A DNA stretch of 64,000 bases from Baylisascaris procyonis (Eukaryota; Nematoda; Chromadorea; Rhabditida; Ascarididae). The DNA lies in NCBI GenBank assembly GCA_037389465.1, contig JAZARR010000234.1, positions 1,016,256 to 1,080,255 on the forward strand, given 5' to 3'. A program made the position numbers and the translations under genes. Shown piece after piece: positions 10,947-27,489 of this stretch. Positions within the stretch are counted from its first letter, which is position 1. Each line of letters starts with the position of its first letter. Below the pieces are notes generated by a model. The model saw only the letters and a program-made list of their open reading frames with translations, was not told the DNA's origin and made no database searches.

Positions 10947-11162
10947 TTAAGCAAGCTAAACGTAAAGCGACGGTGTTAGACGTTAAGAACGATCAAAATA
11001 TTTTGCAGTTTGGCTATATCTTCACGGAGAAATATCTTAAGGATATCTGGATGCAGTTATATGGAATGCGAGAAGGGGACGGCAGGAGAGGCAAATCGAC
11101 GAACGCCTAGTTTAGAAATATTCATACAATATTTGCTACCATTTAGAAACGATGCATAGTGA
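10938..11162 (+). repeat. 225-bp direct repeat, left copy (unit 1)
   Basis: Starts ATCAGTTAATTAAGCAAGCT and ends near GATGCATAGTG. A diverged second copy in the same orientation lies at 12984-13210, so the two enclose the telomere-like block. In this copy a plus-strand frame is open for 56 codons (contains QLIKQAKRKATVLDVKND and FTEKYLKDIWMQLYGM) to a TAG. The right copy keeps the same frame but has two internal stops, and most differences are replacements, so if it was ever coding it has decayed. Confidence 0.9.
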
Positions 11163-11171
11163 AGGAGCTGC

Positions 11172-11368
11172 CTATTCCTCCCCCCCTCTCACTGATCGAT
11201 GAGAAACGAGAATCAACGCGTAGCGCAAAAAAAAGCCCCATCGTTGCACTCGAAGATGCAAAGATTTGGCCCGACCGCAACGTCTTCGGAGCCGGCAGCC
11301 TGCATTTCGAGAGAAACTGTATTGCCATTTTCGTTGCGATACAAACGAAAAATTAAAGTAACATAGCA
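11172..11368 (-). other. exon-like frame broken by homopolymer changes (unit 1 copy)
   Basis: Unit 1 equivalent of the 64-codon minus frame described at 24480-24674. Here one extra C (run of 7) and one extra A (run of 8) shift the frame twice, so either the sequence is not under selection or unit 1 carries consensus errors. Confidence 0.3.
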
Positions 11369-11490
11369 CTAACACTTCAGAAACGCCACCTCTCTCCTCC
11401 CCCCTCAAACTTTTTACAGCAAAAAAATATCAACGTAAAATATACCAAAAACAATGACAGAAATGAAATACACACCAACAGCGATACCAT

Positions 11491-12574
11491 AAAGCTTAAG
11501 CGTACGCCCCTCAGCCTCACCCGACAAGCCCGAGCCCAAGCCTAAGATCAAGCTTAAGCATTAAGGCAAAGCCAAAGCTCAAGCCCAAGCCTAAGCCAAA
11601 GCCAAAGCGTAGGCTTAAGCCTAAGCGTAAGAATAAAGCTTAAGCTTAAGCTTACCCGTAAGCCTAAGACTAAGTCCAAGCCTAAGCATCAGCCTAAGCC
11701 TAAGCCTTAGTCTAGGCCCTAGCCTAAGCTTAGGCCTGAGGTTAAACCTAAGCTTAAGCCTAAGCCTGCGCCTAAGCCTAAGAATGAGCCAAGCCCTAAG
11801 CCTAGCCCTAAGCGTACGATTAAGCCTAAGCCTAAGCCTAAGACAAAGCCTAAGACAAAGCCTAAGACTAAACCTAAGCTTAAGCCTAAGCCTAAGCCTA
11901 AGCCTGAGCCTAAGATTAAACTTCACCTTTGGCCTAAGCCTAAGTCTAAGCCTAAACCTAAGACTGAGCCCAAGCCTAAGCATCAGTCTAAGCCTAAGCC
12001 TAAACCTAAGATTAGGCCTAAGCTTAAATCAAAGCTTAGGTCTAAGCGTAAGCCTAAGCCTAAGCATCAGCCTAAGCCTAAACATAAGATTAAGCCCAAG
12101 CTTAGGCCTAAGCCTAGGCCTAAGACTAAGCCTAAGCCTAAGCCAAAGCCCAAGCCTAAGCCTAAGCCTAAGAATAAGAATACAGCTTAAGATTAAGCCT
12201 AAGCCTAAGCCTAAGCCTGAGGTTAAACCTAAGCTTAGGTCTAAGCCTAAGCCTGAGCCTAAGATTAAACTTCACCTTTGGCCTAAGCCTAAGTCTAAGC
12301 CTAAACCTAAGACTGAGCCCAAGCCTAAGCATCAGCCTAAGCATAAGCCTAAGCCTAAACCTAAGATTAGGCCTAAGCTAAAATCAAAGCTTAGGTCTAA
12401 GCGTAAGCCTAAGCCTAAGCATCAGCCTAAGCCTAAACCTAAGCCTAAGAATAAGAATAAAGCTTAAGATTAAGCCTTAGCCAAAGCCTAAGCCTGACGT
12501 TAAACCTAAGCTTAGGTCTAAGCCCTAAGCCTAAGCCTAAGCCTAAGCGTTAGCCTAGGCCTAAGCCGAAGCCA
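11491..12574 (-). repeat. degenerate interstitial telomere block (TTAGGC)n (unit 1)
   Basis: 1084 bp dominated by CCTAAG hexamers on the plus strand, meaning TTAGGC on the minus strand, the canonical nematode telomere repeat. Pure runs are short (usually up to four hexamers). Common variants are CTTAAG, CGTAAG, CCAAAG, CCCAAG, TCTAAG, CCTGAG and CCTAGG, and CATCAG recurs. The G-rich strand points to the left of the window. Internally it is a higher-order repeat: about 11876-12080 recurs at 12229-12430 with a 349-bp offset, carrying the non-telomeric insert ATTAAACTTCACCTTTGG at 11915 and 12264. Open frames through it (Ser-Leu and Pro-Lys dipeptide repeats) are artefacts of a 6-bp repeat. Confidence 0.93.
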
Positions 12575-12677
12575 TTTATGTCCGCCTCATCTATATTAGC
12601 AATTCCTAAGATTGAAGGTGATCACCGCTGAAGAAACGGCAAAATTTCGCATTCAAGGATATGTAGACGTAAGAAAA

Positions 12678-12806
12678 TTAAGTGTGAAAAGTGTAGTTAC
12701 CACTGTTCCCCTGTGTATCCTTACCAATTGCGATGCCGTCAGGACAAGATGCACACCAGCCTGGCCTTACTAAACACGGCAGTTCACTTGAGATATAAAT
12801 GTCTAG
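12678..12806 (-). other. exon-like frame with CxxC motif
   Basis: Minus-strand open frame of 42 codons containing RPGWCASCPDGIAIGKDTQG, a Cys-x-x-Cys with Pro/Gly that suggests a structured extracellular or zinc-binding piece, ending HT and TAA. Possible donor sites (TTG/GTAAGG and AGTG/GTAACT) lie inside it, so the true coding part may be shorter. No family recognised. Confidence 0.25.
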
Positions 12807-12817
12807 TTAATTTATCA

Positions 12818-12945
12818 CTATGCTAATCTGAAAGAGGAGAAAATGGTCATCAAAAATTGACTTACGAGATGGTATCGTCCTTGGCGAAAGTGTCGAGAAC
12901 TTCTCTATATTTCCCCGTCCAGACACCTACCAGAAGTCGTGTTAT
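12818..12945 (-). other. exon-like frame with a consensus 38-bp intron
   Basis: Minus strand: a frame containing RLLVGVWTGKYREVLDTF and AKDDTIS reaches a consensus donor C/GTAAGT (intron starts at 12865). A 38-bp AT-rich interval ends in CTCCTCTTTCAG (12828), a strong nematode acceptor. Joining keeps the frame for three more codons and then meets TAG (12818-12820). Upstream, TTTTCTTCAG at 12952 is another good acceptor, but the frame has a TGA (12946-12948) just after it. The splice signals are the best in the unit; 38 bp is at the short limit for nematode introns. Probably the end of a truncated gene. Confidence 0.33.
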
Positions 12946-12983
12946 TCAAGCCTGAAGAAAATGAGCCCATATGCATTGAATAT

Positions 12984-13210
12984 ATCAGTTAATTAAGCAA
13001 GCTAAACGTAAAGCGACGGTATTAGACAGTAAGAACGATTAAACTATTTTACAGTTTGGCTACATCTTTACGAAGAAATATCATTAGGATATGTGGATGC
13101 AGTTGTATGGAGTGCGAGAAGGGGACCGCAATAGAGGCAAATTGACGAATGCCTAGTTTATAAATATTCATACAATATTTGCCAATTAATTATAAACAAT
13201 GCATAGTGAT
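12984..13210 (+). repeat. 225-bp direct repeat, right copy (unit 1)
   Basis: Diverged copy of 10938-11162 in the same orientation, sharing the exact start ATCAGTTAATTAAGCAAGCT and the end near AATGCATAGTG. Divergence from the left copy, against near-identity between units, shows that this pair predates the spread of the 13.3-kb unit. Confidence 0.9.
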
Positions 13211-13319
13211 AAAGATGAACGCGTTTGAGAATGCACTCAATGAATCAGCATATTGTTCTTGTTCTTGTTGCGATTCGCTGATGCCAACTTCTATTACGCA
13301 TCTGAACACCAGAGGCTTC

Positions 13320-14183
13320 AAATCTATCCCACTCCCCATGATCAAGTTTCAAGTCTAATCCACTCCCCATGACGAGGTTTCGAGTCTACCCTCCTCCCTA
13401 TGACCAAATTTCAAATTTACCCCACTCCCTACGATGAAGTTTCAACTCTATCCCACTCCCTATGATGAAGTTTCAACTCTACCCCACTCCCTATGATGAA
13501 GTTTCAACTCTATCCCACTCCCTATGATGAAGTTTCAACTCTACCCCACTCCCTATGATGAAGTTTCAACTCTATCCCACTCCCTATGATGAAGTTTCAA
13601 CTCTACCCCACTCCCTATGATGAAGTTTCAACTCTATCCCACTCCCTATGATGAAGTTTCAACTCTACCCCCTCCCTATGATGAGAATTCAACTTTACCC
13701 CACTCCCTACGATGAATTTTCAACTCTATCCCACTCCCTATGATGAAGTTTCAACTCTACCCCACTCCCTATGATGAAGTTTCAACTCTATCCCACTCCC
13801 TATGATGAAATTTAAACTCTACCCCCCTCCCTATGATGAAGTTTCAACTCTACCCCACTCCCTATGATGAAGTTTCAACTCTATCCCACTCCCTATGATG
13901 AAGTTTCAACTCTACTCCACCCCCTATGATGAGATTTCAACTCTACCCCCCTCCCTATGATGAAGTTTCAACTCTACCCCACTCCCTATGATGAAGTTTC
14001 AACTCTACCCCACTCCCTATAATGAAGTTTCAACTCTACCCCACTCCCTATGATGAGATTTCAACTCTAAGCCACTCCCTATGATGAAGTTTCAACTCTA
14101 CCCCACTCCCTACGATGAAGTCTCAACTCTACCCCACTCCCTATGATCAAGTTTCAACTCTGCCCCCACTCCCTATGATGCAG
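13320..14183. repeat. 31-bp minisatellite (unit 2)
   Basis: Same array as at the start of unit 1, with the same order of variant monomers and one extra C in a C run near 13951. Confidence 0.95.
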
Positions 14184-16677
14184 TATATTTATGTTGCCAA
14201 ATCAGTTCGCACGTCAAATGGAATAGATTAAAATAACGAAAGAAAAAGAACAACCAACCTTTCACGTGGACCGCTTGATTGTTTCCTTCGTCCTTGCGAC
14301 ATGGTGACCACAGTTTTTAGCCACTTGTCGTAAAAACCACAACCATTGTACTCGTTTTCGACCACTGAAATCGATCATATCATCATTTTGAATATTTAAT
14401 TTCCACTTTTCCGATCAGAATTAAATCGAATCGGAATGAAAATTCAGAATAAAATAGGAACAAAAAACGACGAATAAATATTCAAATATTCGAAACAATG
14501 GCTAATATTCGATTCAATTTCCGAACAACTATTTTCCGCTTACAGAATGAATCATATGATGAGATGAACTAAAAGACGGCTAAGAACAAGTACCTCTATA
14601 CGTGACTTGCCAGCTCTCTAGTACTTAAATTGAAGCGTAACGCCTACAACAGTACAGAGTATAATCGCGAAACACGTATCAAACAAACAACGTTACTTCA
14701 GTGTAGCCAATCAGAGAAGAAAGCTGAAAGCCGATGAGCAAAGATGCAGAGATCCTTTTAGTTCATGCAACAAGATGCCATGCCTTGTTGCTTTCAACAG
14801 ATGATAAAATCAACTTAACATACACTGGGTACTTGGATAAGAATCTGGCTTATCAGGCCAAGAGATGGGAAGTGACGAGGACAAGCTCATATAAGGAAAA
14901 ATCGGTTTCGTCCATATCCTTGAAGCGATAACACCAAATTTGTTATTGAGGCATATGATATATTTCTTAAGATTGTAGGAGTTGCCGTTTTACAAGTACT
15001 TAGACTTTCAATTCCCGGGCATTTCAAAGTTCCTACCTTTTCGGGTACAATTTGAGCATTTTTCCGATCTTTTAGAATGAACACTCCTCAATTCTCAAAT
15101 AAAACTGATATAATGCCGATCGACAATTTGCTGGGTAGCTAAATGTGGCATAGCAGCAGCAACTCTTCATTGATCTATTGACCTACAATGTAGTGTCAAC
15201 TCTTACTTCAACTGATCTTACCTAATTTATTCACACTATTTTTTTATTCAAACACCTAAAAACGAGCACTAGACGAATACAAGCACAAAAAGGAAAACGT
15301 AATAACTGCCTACTGGCTGTCCGCTTTTTTGACGCATTCTTCCGCCTCTGCTATACGCCTTTTGTTCGCTGCATCCATTGAAAGCGTAAGCGGATCCCTC
15401 AGTAAGTCGGAGAATCCTTCAACAACCTGCAAGATTGTCGATATGCGGCACTCAACACTCGATTAGCGAATCATTCATTTAACATCGCAAGCAAAACTCA
15501 ATTCAAATTACTATAAATTACATCATTTTGGCAGCAATCAGATGCCTTAGTTGTATAGTAAACAATAGCATTTATCGAAACGAACACTATGTGCATATAG
15601 CGATGATAATAAAGTCGGTAAATATCAAATATCACAAGAAACCTGAAGTAAAATTTCGGGAAGTAAACAATTCCCGAAAAGTAATGCTTGAAGTTAAAAA
15701 CATCCAGCACTGATAAAACAATAAATGAATTTTCAAAGTTCTTTACGCCTCTAAAAGCAGAAAACATATAGGCTTCACAATCCCGCCTATCGAACAAATA
15801 AGTAGCGTGAAGCACAGCGCATATCTACCTGTATCATATACCTGTATTCTGCTTTCACCATAGACTTCGATCGCAACGAACTTATCAAAGTACAGGTACT
15901 ATCATTGTGGATAAAGCTGATAAGGTGATAACCTATTTGATAAGTAAAATTTTATGGTTATCTATAACTAGGAACGAGGATAAGAGAATAAAAGGTTTAA
16001 AGACGTATCATAGATGAAGTAATATAGGTGAAAGAAGCTTATAGCACGGAACTTCAAGTTGCAATATTCAGTGGGCATTTATCACAACATCTCCTATGTA
16101 AAGGCGTTCTAGTGAGCATAACATTTCTTGAGTAATACAAAAAAACGAATAAAAAGGAACACCACAGTCGTGATAGATTTCAATAAGTACACCTTACTTG
16201 TAACTAAAACTATAGAATCACAACATGTTATACAAGTTGACGCATTACCAAAAATATTCAACGCCAAATGAGAATATCACATAACATCACTAAATCAGCA
16301 TTTATGCAAGATTATTACAAAGACGTCAAATACTATCGCGCACACGAATAAAACATCGTTAGAATGCTTAAAAATAGGCGTGTAAAGTTTGTCGAAAAAA
16401 TCCGCCTACCGTTAAAACAGATTAGATCTGATTCGAGTGGATTAAGCTAAAGTACCCGCCTCTCTTATATCGTAATTGGATCGCAAATACAACCCCTATA
16501 CCATAACCTGATCACCCCCATGAAAAGTAGTGAAGAGAAGTACCTTTTCAAATTTCATTAGAAGAATCCACAAATGTCTCATAATTTCTGGAGAAAAGCC
16601 AAGAGCTCTGGAAAAAGTAGTCTTCGTAAGATGCATTCTTCTCGAATTAATAAAATCAACCCCTAAATCAAACGAAT

Positions 16678-21707
<5,030 letters not shown>

Positions 21708-24245
21708 TCCCCTTTTCTTTCTTCGACAAAAAAATTTCATGATTTCTCGGTTGGTAATTTCCAATTACTCTCTCAAAATCAGTCACAATTGCCTATAAGA
21801 CAGTTGAATAAATAATTAACCAATAAATTATGCACTTCTTTCATAGATTCTAAAATAAAATGAAACACTCTAAACGCTTACTCTTGCAACTCTCTTCGGC
21901 TATTCGTTAGAAAATTGATACAAACAACAAACTCTAAAGACTAACTAAATGCGAGCAAGAAGGGGAGAGGAGAGGTGCCAATACCAAACAAAGAAAAAAA
22001 CTTATGCATTTGCGCAGAGCAGATGACTAAGTGTAACGCGTATTGCTGTATCCGATATTTTATTATCTATCGTACAATGCTTAGCAAATAATGTTTGGTA
22101 ATAATAATGATAAAATTTATAGTATTATAATAAAAATAAATTATAATAGTAACAACAACAGTAAGAAAAAGAATAAAAACAACAAATAAAATAGTAAAAA
22201 TAAGAAAAAGAATAAAAATAATACTGCCGTAATGACATCAATAATACCAACAACAATAATAGCAAACGCAACACTGATAAAGAATGACAATAAGAGCGAA
22301 GAATATATAGCTCGCTAATCTCGCATATTCCCCCCTATATTCGTTTTCATCTGAATAGACTAAAAGAATTTCAAATGATCTCGATTAGTCGATCAATAAC
22401 AATCGATAGCTCTCAGTTAATGAATGCTCCCAATATATAATAAAATATACGCTCCCGATATATAATAAAATGCCTCATCTCTTAAATAATTCGACTAATG
22501 TTTCAAATTCATCACAAACAAATCCATCTTATGATAGGAGAGTTCGATCGAAACGATGCAAAATGACACAAAAATTTACATATATTTAGGCACTTATAAG
22601 AGTCTATAAGTGATTAGCAATTTAATGAATGAAACTGAAAATTCTATAGCGGCATATTGAATTACAATAAGTAGCTTAATGCGACAAAAATCAAATTCCT
22701 TTCTATGCTCGACACATAATTGACAAACTAAAAAATTCAAGTCAAAAACAACTACATTCTCGAATAGATACTCAAAGAGCTATTAAATTCACATCAAAAA
22801 TTCAACAAATTTGCATAGAAAGGAGAATGTATGGCCTATTACTGGAGAAATGCAAACAACAAACCAGCAAAAGATCACGGTTGCTGTCGGCCCTATTCTT
22901 AGACAATGAACGATAACGTTGATTCGATTGTCTTTTTTCTTCGAATCGCACCCATCCATTTGCATCTGAAGAAAACCAAACGAAGAGATCAGCGGTCAAA
23001 TAGTTTGGCAGAAGAGCAAATCCCTTTCCCCCTCTTTCTATGTTTCCCTCCCTTCCTCCCTTTAAAGACCACGCTTTGTATATTGAATTCGGAATAACTA
23101 TAGATTTATGCATGAAAGCGAACTCAAACTTTAAGAGTGAAATAGTCTTAATCACTATCAATAAAGGAATTTGAAAAACATGATAAGCACAAAAATAATT
23201 GTGTAAAGGAAACCAATATGCGGCCACTAAGTGATATTAGCTATGAAAGTATTTAAAAAAAGCAATTACAGAATGTACGTATCACACCACCCCAAAACCA
23301 TCTATCCACAGCTACTTTTTCGAAAATAGTTTATATTGATATATACCCACCTTATAACGCGAATGGGGAGGACCGAGAAACGATGATGGCACTGCTCTGG
23401 TCGAAATCTTCTACATGCCTCTTTGCTGCGGGTTTTACTTTCGAACCTTCTGCAATCCATCATCACTGTTAGGATGATAACAACATTTCTAGATGTCCTG
23501 TATCGCTCTCATTTCTCACCATTTTACAATGCCTCGCCACCATCTACCCCACTCCCACTCTTTTATAGTGCTCGGACGTAGCTTAACCCCCCCCCCATTT
23601 CTAGAGCGAACTTTCCACAAGAAACCTCACAAAATCTTACCCCATTGTTTAAAAATGTACTGCGAAACGAAATTTAGCATGTTACACACGCCTTCAATAT
23701 TAACAGAAAAGTGCCGATGCGCAGTCTCAATGCAAACCAAACACTGATTACATAAAACCACCTGACTTTTCTGCACCACTAAGTAGCTGCAAATGCTGCG
23801 TAACCAAACCGCTCTTCCTTTAGTTCAGATGGAGTTTCACCCGTCAATACAAAGATGTACACTTTGAACATCCGTATGCATGCGCAGTGGAACGGTGATA
23901 CTGAAGGTACGGAAACTCCGCGTATGATCCACCTCCTTTCAAATTAATACACCCCAACCTTTTACCACATTTTCAGTGATATGTCAAATAAGCAGCACAA
24001 TTTAAATAAATACTTTATTGGTGAAGAAAACATTCAATATTTGAAACAAAAATTCTTAAATATAAAAAATTTATTAGCAATATTTATTTAACAATTATAT
24101 AAACCATAAAGGGATCATCATCATTCGCGCGCTCAAAGCACTTCGAAATAGGAATGTCCTTATACTCGTCTTTCGGTTTTTTCGTGCTACTTCCTCCTCC
24201 TTGTTCCTCATCCTGTCCACAATCGTCACCACTGCAACTCTTGTT

Positions 24246-24470
24246 ATCAGTTAATTAAGCAAGCTAAACGTAAAGCGACGGTGTTAGACGTTAAGAACGA
24301 TCAAAATATTTTGCAGTTTGGCTATATCTTCACGGAGAAATATCTTAAGGATATCTGGATGCAGTTATATGGAATGCGAGAAGGGGACGGCAGGAGAGGC
24401 AAATCGACGAACGCCTAGTTTAGAAATATTCATACAATATTTGCTACCATTTAGAAACGATGCATAGTGA
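24246..24470 (+). repeat. 225-bp direct repeat, left copy (unit 2)
   Basis: Equivalent of 10938-11162; pairs with 26290-26516. Confidence 0.9.
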
Positions 24471-24479
24471 AGGAGCTGC

Positions 24480-24674
24480 CTATTCCTCCCCCCTCTCACT
24501 GATCGATGAGAAACGAGAATCAACGCGTAGCGCAAAAAAAGCCCCATCGTTGCACTCGAAGATGCAAAGATTTGGCCCGACCGCAACGTCTTCGGAGCCG
24601 GCAGCCTGCATTTCGAGAGAAACTGTATTGCCATTTTCGTTGCGATACAAACGAAAAATTAAAGTAACATAGCA
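24480..24674 (-). other. exon-like minus-strand frame, unknown family (unit 2, intact copy)
   Basis: A 64-codon open frame without ATG containing NENGNTVSLEMQAAGSEDVA and then GPNLCIFECNDGAFFALRV, ending SERGEE and TAG. Composition is convincing for a soluble protein and the DNA is clearly GC-richer than the unit average. No clean TTTCAG acceptor lies at its left edge and I recognise no family with confidence. Intact copies also lie at 37784-37978 and 51088-51282; the unit 1 copy is frameshifted. Probably a fragment of a host gene between the 225-bp repeat and the telomere-like block. Confidence 0.32.
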
Positions 24675-24796
24675 CTAACACTTCAGAAACGCCACCTCTC
24701 TCCTCCCCCCTCAAACTTTTTACAGCAAAAAAATATCAACGTAAAATATACCAAAAACAATGACAGAAATGAAATACACACCAACAGCGATACCAT

Positions 24797-25880
24797 AAAG
24801 CTTAAGCGTACGCCCCTCAGCCTCACCCGACAAGCCCGAGCCCAAGCCTAAGATCAAGCTTAAGCATTAAGGCAAAGCCAAAGCTCAAGCCCAAGCCTAA
24901 GCCAAAGCCAAAGCGTAGGCTTAAGCCTAAGCGTAAGAATAAAGCTTAAGCTTAAGCTTACCCGTAAGCCTAAGACTAAGTCCAAGCCTAAGCATCAGCC
25001 TAAGCCTAAGCCTTAGTCTAGGCCCTAGCCTAAGCTTAGGCCTGAGGTTAAACCTAAGCTTAAGCCTAAGCCTGCGCCTAAGCCTAAGAATGAGCCAAGC
25101 CCTAAGCCTAGCCCTAAGCGTACGATTAAGCCTAAGCCTAAGCCTAAGACAAAGCCTAAGACAAAGCCTAAGACTAAACCTAAGCTTAAGCCTAAGCCTA
25201 AGCCTAAGCCTGAGCCTAAGATTAAACTTCACCTTTGGCCTAAGCCTAAGTCTAAGCCTAAACCTAAGACTGAGCCCAAGCCTAAGCATCAGTCTAAGCC
25301 TAAGCCTAAACCTAAGATTAGGCCTAAGCTTAAATCAAAGCTTAGGTCTAAGCGTAAGCCTAAGCCTAAGCATCAGCCTAAGCCTAAACATAAGATTAAG
25401 CCCAAGCTTAGGCCTAAGCCTAGGCCTAAGACTAAGCCTAAGCCTAAGCCAAAGCCCAAGCCTAAGCCTAAGCCTAAGAATAAGAATACAGCTTAAGATT
25501 AAGCCTAAGCCTAAGCCTAAGCCTGAGGTTAAACCTAAGCTTAGGTCTAAGCCTAAGCCTGAGCCTAAGATTAAACTTCACCTTTGGCCTAAGCCTAAGT
25601 CTAAGCCTAAACCTAAGACTGAGCCCAAGCCTAAGCATCAGCCTAAGCATAAGCCTAAGCCTAAACCTAAGATTAGGCCTAAGCTAAAATCAAAGCTTAG
25701 GTCTAAGCGTAAGCCTAAGCCTAAGCATCAGCCTAAGCCTAAACCTAAGCCTAAGAATAAGAATAAAGCTTAAGATTAAGCCTTAGCCAAAGCCTAAGCC
25801 TGACGTTAAACCTAAGCTTAGGTCTAAGCCCTAAGCCTAAGCCTAAGCCTAAGCGTTAGCCTAGGCCTAAGCCGAAGCCA
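24797..25880 (-). repeat. degenerate interstitial telomere block (unit 2)
   Basis: Same 1084-bp block, same length and same order of variant hexamers as unit 1. Confidence 0.93.
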
Positions 25881-26289
25881 TTTATGTCCGCCTCATCTAT
25901 ATTAGCAATTCCTAAGATTGAAGGTGATCACCGCTGAAGAAACGGCAAAATTTCGCATTCAAGGATATGTAGACGTAAGAAAATTAAGTGTGAAAAGTGT
26001 AGTTACCACTGTTCCCCTGTGTATCCTTACCAATTGCGATGCCGTCAGGACAAGATGCACACCAGCCTGGCCTTACTAAACACGGCAGTTCACTTGAGAT
26101 ATAAATGTCTAGTTAATTTATCACTATGCTAATCTGAAAGAGGAGAAAATGGTCATCAAAAATTGACTTACGAGATGGTATCGTCCTTGGCGAAAGTGTC
26201 GAGAACTTCTCTATATTTCCCCGTCCAGACACCTACCAGAAGTCGTGTTATTCAAGCCTGAAGAAAATGAGCCCATATGCATTGAATAT

Positions 26290-26516
26290 ATCAGTTAATT
26301 AAGCAAGCTAAACGTAAAGCGACGGTATTAGACAGTAAGAACGATTAAACTATTTTACAGTTTGGCTACATCTTTACGAAGAAATATCATTAGGATATGT
26401 GGATGCAGTTGTATGGAGTGCGAGAAGGGGACCGCAATAGAGGCAAATTGACGAATGCCTAGTTTATAAATATTCATACAATATTTGCCAATTAATTATA
26501 AACAATGCATAGTGAT
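26290..26516 (+). repeat. 225-bp direct repeat, right copy (unit 2)
   Basis: Equivalent of 12984-13210; pairs with 24246-24470. Confidence 0.9.
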
Positions 26517-26625
26517 AAAGATGAACGCGTTTGAGAATGCACTCAATGAATCAGCATATTGTTCTTGTTCTTGTTGCGATTCGCTGATGCCAACTTCTAT
26601 TACGCATCTGAACACCAGAGGCTTC

Positions 26626-27489
26626 AAATCTATCCCACTCCCCATGATCAAGTTTCAAGTCTAATCCACTCCCCATGACGAGGTTTCGAGTCTACCCTCC
26701 TCCCTATGACCAAATTTCAAATTTACCCCACTCCCTACGATGAAGTTTCAACTCTATCCCACTCCCTATGATGAAGTTTCAACTCTACCCCACTCCCTAT
26801 GATGAAGTTTCAACTCTATCCCACTCCCTATGATGAAGTTTCAACTCTACCCCACTCCCTATGATGAAGTTTCAACTCTATCCCACTCCCTATGATGAAG
26901 TTTCAACTCTACCCCACTCCCTATGATGAAGTTTCAACTCTATCCCACTCCCTATGATGAAGTTTCAACTCTACCCCCTCCCTATGATGAGAATTCAACT
27001 TTACCCCACTCCCTACGATGAATTTTCAACTCTATCCCACTCCCTATGATGAAGTTTCAACTCTACCCCACTCCCTATGATGAAGTTTCAACTCTATCCC
27101 ACTCCCTATGATGAAATTTAAACTCTACCCCCCTCCCTATGATGAAGTTTCAACTCTACCCCACTCCCTATGATGAAGTTTCAACTCTATCCCACTCCCT
27201 ATGATGAAGTTTCAACTCTACTCCACCCCCTATGATGAGATTTCAACTCTACCCCCCTCCCTATGATGAAGTTTCAACTCTACCCCACTCCCTATGATGA
27301 AGTTTCAACTCTACCCCACTCCCTATAATGAAGTTTCAACTCTACCCCACTCCCTATGATGAGATTTCAACTCTAAGCCACTCCCTATGATGAAGTTTCA
27401 ACTCTACCCCACTCCCTACGATGAAGTCTCAACTCTACCCCACTCCCTATGATCAAGTTTCAACTCTGCCCCCACTCCCTATGATGCAG
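26626..27489. repeat. 31-bp minisatellite (unit 3)
   Basis: Same array and same order of variant monomers as units 1 and 2, including the alternating T/C monomers in the left third. Confidence 0.95.

Noticed and set aside
11621..11983. 120-codon minus-strand Arg-Leu-rich frame
   Set aside because: Another translation of the same hexamer repeat in the opposite strand; not a basic nucleic-acid-binding protein.
11784..12467. 227-codon plus-strand frame rich in Ser-Leu then Pro-Lys repeats (also 25090, 38394, 51698)
   Set aside because: It is a translation of degenerate CCTAAG hexamers; the switch from Ser-Leu to Pro-Lys is a one-base phase slip. No non-repetitive domain.
10938..13210. LTR retrotransposon with 225-bp LTRs
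   Set aside because: The enclosed 1.8 kb has no gag, protease, reverse transcriptase or integrase motifs, and the repeats do not show TG...CA ends or clear target-site duplications.
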